From Hyphochytrium catenoides (lineage: Eukaryota; Sar; Hyphochytriomycetes; Hyphochytriales; Hyphochytriaceae): DNA of 15,028 bases. The translations under genes were made by a program, and so were the position numbers. The notes below the pieces were generated by a model, which was given only the letters and a program-made list of their open reading frames with translations, did not search any database and had not been told where the DNA came from. The DNA lies in assembly GCA_900088475.1 (NCBI GenBank), contig FLMG01000169.1, forward strand, positions 10,933 through 25,960, written 5' to 3'. Shown piece after piece: positions 8,306 through 15,028 of the stretch. The first letter of the stretch is position 1; the number at the start of each line of letters is the position of its first letter.

Positions 8306-8349
8306 GTTTGAGTTCAAAACAGCTCTGGGTGAAAGGACCTCCTAACAAG

Positions 8350-9568
8350 GACCCTACTTTTGTGATATAGGCAATTTAGAGAGGTGGCTCCGATGGAAGG
8401 GGAACCTCTTTGAGGTCCATGAGAAGCAAGTTATAATCCAGTGCTACTAGGCTAACCCATCTGGACAGGTGGACCACCAAAGGATTGAGTGAGAAGAGAT
8501 GATGACAGGCGGAAAAAAGAGAAGGCACAGACATACGGCACAGGAAATGATAAACGAAGCCAAAGGACCGAACCTCTGGTGAGTTGAGCGATAGACAGAG
8601 CCCGGAAGAGACAGCAGATGGGGCAAATCACCAGTAAAAGAGCGTAAAACCGGGTCAAAGACATTATTGATTTACGCTCGCACCGAGAATGCGTTTCCGC
8701 CGCCCTTTCGAATTTCGCAAAGCACTTGGCAAAGGCGTAATCTAAATTGACGAAAGGTTCCGATGGCAATCCTGTTCATCGTTTATTAGCCCTTGTTATT
8801 ATCAGGGAAGAATCCGATAGAACCCGCGGTTGTAGAGGTAATCGAAATTCAGAGGCAGCGCCTTTCTTCCTTTCTAAATAACATGATAACTTCGCTGCCA
8901 ACAACGCAATCTGCAAAAGTTTAGAGAACGACGTCGGACTTCAGAATTCATCTTTCTGCTTATCCGTAAGGCTTTACTACTGCAAGCCCTACGCCAAAGT
9001 AAGGCTAGTCTGTGGTTAGCTGAGGTGGACTTCAATAATAGTGTCAGCCGCGTCCGGACTTCTTGGTGAGCAGAGGCCTTTTTACGCTTGGTAGAGCCGC
9101 CATTCAAGCCCAACATCGCCGTACTGTCGTCTGGGTGTCTTGGTTTCATCATTGTTGTTCATCGCTTGTTGAGAGGCTTCGATAACACTAGGGTAGAAAT
9201 AGGATATTAAGCAGGGAGAATAGTAGTAGCTGCTAAGGTCAGAGTCACTTCTTGACGAGGTTCTTTCCCTCAATAGATTAGGTACCAGCTTGGCTGATCT
9301 CTTTGCTTCGACTCCCCCTACCCCCCTGAGCGAGATGTTAGACAGTTCCAGCGGCGCGGCAAAGAGGTACTGCTATGAGCAAGAAGGAACCTTGCCCATC
9401 ACTTACGCAAGCAGCTAACTGTCTGAACACTTGTCATGGGACCATGCCTCCTCCTTCACGCGTCAAATGGCTAGGGGTTGATATTGGTCTCTGCCATCTT
9501 ACGGTCCAAACTTCTCACTGTTAATATGGCTAATCTTTAGCTGCTCCCCTCTCCTCCCCGTTCCCTTA
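8350..9568. other. About 1.2 kb with no confident gene
   Basis: Weak candidates only. A minus-strand frame with ATG at 9152 (MMKPRHPDDSTAMLG) runs 92 codons to 8874 and is Arg/Lys/Ser-rich. A minus frame across 8660-8779 has two overlapping readings, one beginning MNRIAIGTFRQF. A plus frame from ATG 9375 (MSKKEPCPS) includes VKWLGVDIGLCHLTVQ and stops near 9524; it could be an upstream exon of the gene at 9613. None shows clear splice partners or a known domain. Confidence 0.4.
8640..8679. repeat. Perfect 9-bp inverted repeat
   Basis: gagcgtaaa (8640-8648) pairs with tttacgctc (8671-8679) across a 22-nt loop, in the gene-poor stretch. Confidence 0.8.
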
Positions 9569-9612
9569 GGCGAGATTCAGCAGAAAGTGATGTTGGTATC
9601 CTTTCAAAGAAA

Positions 9613-10649
9613 ATGGATGCTAAGACTAGCACTGCTCCAGTGCTAACACCAAGTACTAGCATTCTGAGTTCACCCTCCAGATACCTTTCAAGCTCCCAGT
9701 CCGATAGCGATATAAAGAAGCCCAGAGGGTACGAAAGCTCTGGTGGCAGAGGAGGGCAACCAGAGATAGATATGGCTGCGGTTTCTTCCACCTTTGAGCC
9801 AGGGAGTCATCACCTCATAGCTTCCTTTGGCGCAACAGCAGAGACAACAGGAGGAACAGGTGGTGACCAAGTCAATCTGACCATCAAGGAGAGTGGAGAT
9901 TCCCAGTACCAACAACACCTAGATCCCGGAGACCCTGAGGAGGACGCAGGAGATGAGCTTTTCAATGTTGAGGCCTTAACTCTCTCTGGTCAACAGCTAT
10001 TTGATCTGAAGGAACTACAGGAGATTGAGGCGGAAAGAAGAAAGCTCATCCAGCAAATGAACTCGGTAATAGGCGGTGAGTTCGTCCAAAGACTTATGAT
10101 AAACTCTGTCATGTAGGTTCGTTCTTCGTTCGTGCACTGCTTTATCACATCATCCGCCCTCCCACCGTTGCATTGTCAGCCATCTCCGTTATTACCATCA
10201 CTCGGCCGTGAACTTAGTAGCAGCACTGCTTGTTGCACAGTCCTCTCTTTTGAGCGCCAGCCGGTTCTCACGTGCCTGCTTGTCCTTTTTTTCTGGTATT
10301 TGCTACCAATTGATTTAGGCATTGGTGACTACATGGGAGAGGTCTTCGACCGGTTTGCGAGGGAATGGAGCGATTACGTGAATAGCATTCTCCATAGAGA
10401 ATACTTCCCAGGGATTCCAGCAAGTTTGGACATCCTTAGAAGAAACGAAGAAGTGAGTTCTTCCTTTTTCATTCAGAGGAAGAGATGAGGACACAGAGAG
10501 AAAGAGAGAGAGAGCAGAGTCTGTGACCTGAACGCTAATATCTCCCACTCTTCTTCTGCTTCGCCTTCTCTCAGATTCAAAAAAAGCTTCAAAAGTACAT
10601 TAAGTCTTTCAACGAGATGTCTGATGAGATGAAAGTGATTGAGACCTAG
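9613..10649 (+). CDS. Three-exon orphan protein with a C-terminal coiled coil (223 residues)
   Basis: Exons 9613-10075, 10319-10452 and 10575-10649 (TAG). Donors are G|GTGAGT (10076) and GAA|GTGAGT (10453); acceptors are GATTTAG and CTTCTCTCAG; both joins keep frame. The N-terminal 120 residues are Ser/Thr/Gly/Asp-rich and probably disordered. Residues from about 125 on are helical: LFDLKELQEIEAERRKLIQQ, then YMGEVFDRFAREWSDYVNSI, YFPGIPASLDILRRNEE and a final IQKKLQKYIKSFNEM. This looks like a small coiled-coil adaptor or complex subunit, but I cannot name it. The frame is open upstream of ATG 9613 to a pyrimidine-rich acceptor-like CCCTTAG ending at 9569, so another 5' exon is possible. Confidence 0.75.
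10453..10574 (+). other. Intron 2 of the coiled-coil gene with a GA run
   Basis: GTGAGT donor and CTTCTCTCAG acceptor. It contains GAGAGAAAGAGAGAGAGAG at about 10494-10513, here purine on the sense strand, the reverse of most tracts in the fusion gene. Confidence 0.8.
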
Positions 10650-10699
10650 CAGAAGCTGGACTGAACTCCTACTTCCATTGAGACTGGGAGGTCGTGCTA

Positions 10700-10765
10700 G
10701 GTAGTTTCTACCTTAAAAACCGCCAGCTAGCAACAGTTCAGGAGCTCGCAGGAGAAGAAACTACC
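10700..10765. repeat. Perfect 10-bp inverted repeat 3' of the coiled-coil gene
   Basis: ggtagtttct (10700-10709) pairs with agaaactacc (10756-10765) across 46 nt, starting about 50 nt after the stop codon. Possibly a 3'UTR stem. Confidence 0.75.
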
Positions 10766-10819
10766 GGCTAATGGAGGAGGAGGCTATCGTCGTCTGCTAA
10801 AATCCGACGCGACAACATA

Positions 10820-10854
10820 GAAGATAATAGAACGGTGCAGCGTATATTATCTTC
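10820..10854. repeat. Perfect 10-bp inverted repeat, short loop
   Basis: gaagataata (10820-10829) pairs with tattatcttc (10845-10854) over a 15-nt loop. AT-rich stem between convergent genes. Confidence 0.8.
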
Positions 10855-11461
10855 CAGCAACGTTTGTCACCCAACACCACCACATTGACCGATCTTTGGT
10901 TCTCTTTGAGTTCCCTAGTAGTAGTGCACGGGAGAGGCGGCGGAGGATCAAGAAGGCATCGAAAGCGTCATCTAACACTTACCCATGCCTGCGGTTCCAC
11001 TTTCTCCTTTTGTTAGCTTTCTATTGCGCTCTTCATTCTTTGCTCTCTCTCTCTTGCCTGGTTCCGGTCAATATTCTCCTATAGACTAGTACTACCATTC
11101 AGACTACCTACTTTCCTTAGCCTCTGATCCTTCTTCTTCAGTTCTTGTTATAAATGGAGGAAGCCGTTTGCCCTCTTCCAGGAGAGAGCGGAAGGGCTTC
11201 GTCAAGAGCGAGCTATCGCATTGCTGGATATTGCATTATGTTTCTGATCTTCTGTTGTTCAGCACTTTTGTTAGACCGAGAGCCAGCGCTGCTCATGGTT
11301 TCATTAGTGCTTGGCTGGGGCCTCCTCTACTTCTGACTCATCACTAAACGCCAATCCTTTTTTACTCAGCCTTTCTGACCATAAGGCACGCTTGCGTTGT
11401 ACCACTTTTTTGCTCCTTGCGTGTCTCCCAACATTGTGGGTATTTAGTTCGCTCTGTTTTG

Positions 11462-14098
11462 CTATGTCCGTCCTACCGTGGGCTTCAAGTTGCTCCACCG
11501 CTTTGCTCCTGCATAGTTTAGCCTTGCTTGGAAGAGCACGAACGAGTCACTGAAAAACATTGTGTTCCATATGTCTCGCAACAGAAACTGAAGAAGAGTA
11601 AGGAGGCGAAAGAGAGTCTGTCGAGGATAATCAAATCCAGTTTCTGTGGCCCCTGAGGTCACCGACAGGTGTTCACCCAGGGATTCTCCCTCTTCAAAGG
11701 AAGTACTGGTTCTAGTCGAAGAGATCCTTGCAGCCACGAAGCCACCCTCCCCGTGCGGATGAAGCAAAACATATGAGATTGTCGCAGTCGATGCCAGGAT
11801 GAGGATGCATAGGAGAAGATAGCTTCGCCTAAGACTGACATTTAGGGCATCCTGAAAGATAAAGAGGACAAGCCAGAAGAAGTAGGAGATCGGAAAGGTG
11901 TACCGCCGAGTATTTACCATGCACTGAGAAAGAAAGACGCATGCCGCCAATGCCTGTACTAGGAGAAACCAGGCATCCAGGGTCCTCAGTAACTCCTTGA
12001 GGAGAGTCAGGTTGGCAAAGAAGAGAGACACCACAATGGATGGAATGGCAAAGGCGAAGAAAAGCCAGCTGCCAACCTCAAAGAAGGTTTCTGTCGTTGA
12101 CCTGTCCCAGTCTAGTTCCTCTATTGCGGGCAGAATAATGGTAGCAAAGGCGAAGACGCCTATGCACACGAGGTAGCCAAACAGTCCAATTCCTGTGGCA
12201 TGGAGCTTTTCCCAGATAGCCTGACAAGTCTCTTCACTGCAGAAGAGTCGGCCAACTATCTGGTTAGCATCCAAGATGGTGAGGGGAAAGACGGGGACTA
12301 TTGCTCTTTTATAATTTGGAAGCCGAATCTTCTTCTGCATTTTGAATGTCACATTTTTCTTGTTGGAGTTACCCTGCCCAAGGGCCCGACCAGCAGCCTG
12401 GAGGAGCTTCTTGAGGTAGGTAAGCGCAGCTGTCAACAATCTCCGGGCGGAGCTCCGGATGCTGAGACCGAAAAGTCCTATTGAAGATGGCGGGGAGCTC
12501 CGGCTTGTTCGGCGAGGGGGAACGGGAAATGGTGGGGTCGGAATGATCGCCAGGGCGCTGGTTGTCGGATGGACTTGGTTCCTTGCACCGGCGACGGTGC
12601 TTGCTTTCATAGGCTCAAGCGCTGGTGGTTGAGCAGTCCTCGAAGCCTCAACTGATAGCGGTCTGGCTGGTGGGTTTGACGCATAGTTTTCTTCACGATC
12701 ATCTGCTGCTCTTTCGCTCTTGGACTTACTATGCTTCAGGCGGTTCGCTTGGGACCGCCCTTTTTTACTTTCTGAGATTATGCTCTTCAAATCTTGTTCT
12801 GCCGCAGTATCTCTCTTTCTCGAAGATGTGCCTTTGCCCTGACTATTAAGATCTCCAGCTCTACGGGAGGCGCTTCTGTTGTTTTGTTCCCCGCCGCTTT
12901 CAGGCACAGACAGTGAGGGCTTCGATGACGGTGAAGCTGATGCTTCAGCAGAGACTTTCCTGACGCTCGCATTTTGAGAAAGGCTGTACTTTATTCTACT
13001 CCTAAGCAGGTGAAAAGTCTCTGGAGATATTATAGAGAGAATCCAAGCCCGCATGAGAAAGCTGCCCATGTTTAGAAGGCTGGTCTGCGCCAGCTCATTA
13101 TAATGGAAGACGACAGATATAAAGCTCAGGTCCCAGTGAACCTCGTCCTCTGCATGCAGAAGTTCTTCTGCTTTCGACGATTTGATAGAAGACGGAGGAT
13201 TGCCGCTATCTGAAGCAGCAGCCGTGTGCATCATATCCAGTGAAAATAGCACGTAGAGATATGTGTACAGAATCAGTTGGAAGCCCAGCAACGACATCTC
13301 CATTCGCTTTGACCTTCTATGCTTGGGAAAGGCGTCTATGAAGACCATGCACGTGAAATTGACACCAGTATTGAAGGCATTAAACAATCGCAGGTTGAGG
13401 CCGACAGCATACCCCATAGACAGAACCAACAACCAAAGCTCTATGAGCATGAACCAAGTATTGAATTTCCTCAACAGCTCCTTTACGATGGGAGGGTTGA
13501 GAGACAGTACATACATCACCCATCCCGGGATCATGCAAAGAAAACTCAGCGCAGCCAGTAGCTCGGCGTACGTTGGGCCCAGAGGTAAGGAGACAATCAG
13601 AAGAAGGACACCTATGGCTGCTAATGCCAATGTAGGTACCGTATAACGTGGTGACTCGTTCTTGATGATGTGCGAGTACCACCACTCTCCGGTGATGGGA
13701 CCAAAGATATCCTCAGCGAAGGACGCCTGGGTATCCAGATATTGCAAGCGATATACAGGCATAAGGAGCATCTGACCCGTTGCCAGCTTGAGCTGCTGGA
13801 GATCCCGTAGGAAGTGACGGCCCTTCCCATGTATAGGTTTGACATTGATCCTAAGTGATTTTGGCGGACTGCTGCTGCTGACTTTGATGACCTTTGCTGA
13901 AATATACTTCAGATTGCTGGCCGCTTTAGCAGTGAAAGAAGAGAGATGGCCCTCCTCATCATCGGAAGAGGAAGAAGAGATATTTGATTCGACATCTCCT
14001 TCCGACTTCCTTTCTTTTTTCTTTGGACTTGGCGCAGGGGAGACCTTTACCACCTTGCTGGTGGCCACCTTGCTAACCAGAGTCTTGCTGTTATGCAT
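11462..14098 (-). CDS. Multi-pass membrane protein with two homologous halves (878 residues)
   Basis: One open frame from ATG 14098-14096 to TAG 11464-11462. The N-terminus (1-110) is Lys/Ser-rich with an acidic Ser run (SSSSSDDEE) and no signal peptide. Half A (about 110-375) has five hydrophobic segments near 157-173, 180-199, 215-234, 246-257 and 270-287. A basic, Ser/Arg/Pro-rich linker covers 375-585. Half B (about 590-870) has five more near 636-656, 676-695, 710-727, 737-752 and 760-779. The halves share MPV(Y/F)-L--LD, KELLR-x4-WF-L, an (I/Q)DA exactly 39 residues after each WF, and an ungapped 27-residue end (FLMR...RIKY versus FLLR...RLNY). Family not recognised; a transporter, channel or scaffold role would be a guess. 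The frame is open above the ATG to an acceptor-like TTTCCGCAG ending at 14144, so an upstream exon may exist. Confidence 0.88.
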   Translation of the reverse strand: MHNSKTLVSKVATSKVVKVSPAPSPKKKERKSEGDVESNISSSSSDDEEGHLSSFTAKAASNLKYISAKVIKVSSSSPPKSLRINVKPIHGKGRHFLRDLQQLKLATGQMLLMPVYRLQYLDTQASFAEDIFGPITGEWWYSHIIKNESPRYTVPTLALAAIGVLLLIVSLPLGPTYAELLAALSFLCMIPGWVMYVLSLNPPIVKELLRKFNTWFMLIELWLLVLSMGYAVGLNLRLFNAFNTGVNFTCMVFIDAFPKHRRSKRMEMSLLGFQLILYTYLYVLFSLDMMHTAAASDSGNPPSSIKSSKAEELLHAEDEVHWDLSFISVVFHYNELAQTSLLNMGSFLMRAWILSIISPETFHLLRSRIKYSLSQNASVRKVSAEASASPSSKPSLSVPESGGEQNNRSASRRAGDLNSQGKGTSSRKRDTAAEQDLKSIISESKKGRSQANRLKHSKSKSERAADDREENYASNPPARPLSVEASRTAQPPALEPMKASTVAGARNQVHPTTSALAIIPTPPFPVPPRRTSRSSPPSSIGLFGLSIRSSARRLLTAALTYLKKLLQAAGRALGQGNSNKKNVTFKMQKKIRLPNYKRAIVPVFPLTILDANQIVGRLFCSEETCQAIWEKLHATGIGLFGYLVCIGVFAFATIILPAIEELDWDRSTTETFFEVGSWLFFAFAIPSIVVSLFFANLTLLKELLRTLDAWFLLVQALAACVFLSQCMVNTRRYTFPISYFFWLVLFIFQDALNVSLRRSYLLLCILILASTATISYVLLHPHGEGGFVAARISSTRTSTSFEEGESLGEHLSVTSGATETGFDYPRQTLFRLLTLLQFLLRDIWNTMFFSDSFVLFQARLNYAGAKRWSNLKPTVGRT

Positions 14099-14173
14099 GG
14101 ATGTGTTGGCTGGGCAGCCACATATCCTCTCCGCCCTCTGTACCTGCGGAAAGGATGCCGACAGCTTAATCAC

Positions 14174-14673
14174 CTATATCATACCTCCGACCTCCTGCAT
14201 CTCTTCTATAGGGCAGATCTGATGAAGTTTAAGAAGAGAAGCTCTTCACGTCAATCAGCTCTGATTTGCAGGAAGGAACCTATCATTGTCGACGCTGGCG
14301 GCTGCAGACAAGGCTTGCATTCCCAAGACCCGCCCTTCATGGTTGTTCTCCTCTAAAGCCTCAGCCACAGAGCTCTATGAGCTTAACAGCACGCGCCGCG
14401 CCGTTCTTCTGCCCCTCCTGAGAGAAAAGACACGTCTTCCGACCTTAATTTAGCTATCTCATGTTGTTGAGGACAGTCTTTTCTTGCTCTCTCGCCCTTC
14501 CCTGAACTTCTGCCAAGTAAGGCCTCTCTCTCCTTCCCTTCCACACTCTACAGGCCCATCCCTTCTCTTTCCCTCCTCCCTTCCGCTGCTCTTCGTTACA
14601 CTTCTTTGATAATGCTGACTCGCGCGCTCTCCACTACGCGGCGCTGGCGGTAGAGGCTGGTGCTCTCCTCTCT
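14174..14673. other. Divergent intergenic region, pyrimidine-rich on the plus strand
   Basis: Between the minus-strand membrane-protein gene and the putative plus-strand gene. About 14470-14610 is C/T-rich on the plus strand (CTCTCTCTCCTTCCCTTCC, CCCTCCTCCCTTCC), as is common near transcription starts and acceptors. No TATA motif seen. A GTAAGG...CTACAG pair at 14517-14553 is too short to trust as an intron. Confidence 0.4.
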
Positions 14674-15028
14674 ATGTCCTCATACAATGAAGGTAAATCA
14701 AAGCTTTGTCCTGCTGCTGGTGCCGCAGGTGAAGACTTGGTTAAGGAAAGAGTGCGATGGGCCGTTTCACCAAACTGCAAGGTGAGAGACGCCATCAATT
14801 AACTTTCAAGCTAGCATGCCTCCCTCCCTCTTGGTAAACATAGAATTGATGATGATTGGGGAGTGCCGCCGGCTACCCCAATCATACGGCGTTACCTCTG
14901 TTGTCAATTTTGACGAAGGATCAAAGGGCACAAAACACTCTAGTTTTCCCTTGTTGTTTCCTAGGTCAATAAAGGGGTTTTACCCTCGAGGATGAGGGAG
15001 CTGTGCACAGGGGGGATGGAAAGGGGGG
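14674..15028 (+). CDS. Probable 5' end of a gene running off the right edge
   Basis: ATG 14674 opens MSSYNEGKSKLCPAAGAAG and runs to CAAG|GTGAGA at 14781/14782. An acceptor TTGTTTCCTAG ends at 14964. Phase 0 is kept, and exon 2 (VNKGVLPSRMRELCTGG) is open to the window end. Too little sequence for a family. If unspliced, the frame would stop about 7 codons after the donor. Confidence 0.4.
14852..14885. repeat. Perfect 10-bp inverted repeat in a putative intron
   Basis: atgattgggg (14852-14861) pairs with ccccaatcat (14876-14885) over a 14-nt GC-rich loop, midway between the putative donor at 14782 and acceptor at 14964. Confidence 0.85.

Larger units (their letters stand above)
10650..11461. 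other. Convergent intergenic region
   Basis: Lies between the stop of the plus-strand gene (10649) and the stop of the minus-strand membrane-protein gene (11462). It holds two perfect inverted repeats (listed separately). A plus frame at 11154-11336 (MEEAVCPLPGES, then hydrophobic) and a minus frame at 11304-11498 ending EVEEAPAKH are open but unsupported. Confidence 0.5.

Noticed and set aside
8452-8769. Minus-strand frame of 105 codons
   Set aside because: It begins at TTG, its second half is a hydrophobic low-complexity run, and no splice partner was found.
14099-14173. Extension of the membrane protein to a GTG at 14173
   Set aside because: GTG starts are not expected here, and an acceptor-like site at 14144 interrupts this part; ATG 14098 was used.
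14517-14728. Two GT...AG pairs of 36-37 nt (14517-14553 and 14693-14728)
   Set aside because: Much shorter than the 80 nt minimum of the well-supported introns; the second is a multiple of three and open without splicing.
1-15028. Bacterial or viral origin, operons, tRNA or rRNA genes
   Set aside because: Spliced genes on both strands exclude an operon layout; I saw no tRNA cloverleaf, rRNA segment or viral gene.

Overview
The window looks like nuclear DNA of a unicellular eukaryote. Genes are broken by spliceosomal introns with GT(or GC)-AG ends, there are long (GA)n/(TC)n tracts, and both strands carry genes with no operon layout. Base composition is moderate outside the tracts. A protist alga or an alveolate relative would fit, but nothing seen fixes the lineage.

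Layout. (1) Positions 1-6367, minus strand: one gene of at least 16 exons that encodes a fused pseudouridine-degrading enzyme. A pseudouridine-5'-phosphate glycosidase (PsuG/indigoidine-synthase-A family) is followed by a PfkB-family sugar/nucleoside kinase. I rebuilt the splicing by hand. All 15 resolved junctions keep frame, and the spacing of the four PsuG active-site residues agrees exactly with the E. coli numbering I remember. The 3' end runs off the left edge just past the kinase GAGD motif. (2) 6670-7272, minus: a likely small gene whose splicing I could not settle. (3) 7262-7918, minus: a basic orphan protein of 218 residues. (4) 8219-9568: a putative promoter region, then about 1.2 kb with only weak coding candidates. 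(5) 9613-10649, plus: a three-exon orphan gene, acidic/serine-rich at the start and coiled-coil at the end. (6) 10650-11461: space between convergent genes, with two perfect 10-bp inverted repeats. (7) 11462-14098, minus: a large multi-pass membrane protein made of two homologous halves joined by a basic serine-rich linker. (8) 14099-15028: divergent intergenic region and the probable 5' end of a plus-strand gene that leaves the right edge.

How the parts work together. Only the fusion gene has a clear biochemical role: the kinase makes pseudouridine 5'-phosphate and the glycosidase splits it to uracil and ribose 5-phosphate, so one protein holds the whole salvage route. Its first exon encodes an Arg-rich presequence without acidic residues near its start, which suggests import into mitochondria. 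The neighbours show no functional link to it.

The most notable points are the GC-AG intron that splits the kinase catalytic motif next to a possible 7-nt exon, the internal duplication in the membrane protein, the strand bias of the dinucleotide tracts, and a modest excess of perfect 9-10 bp inverted repeats in introns and intergenic DNA.
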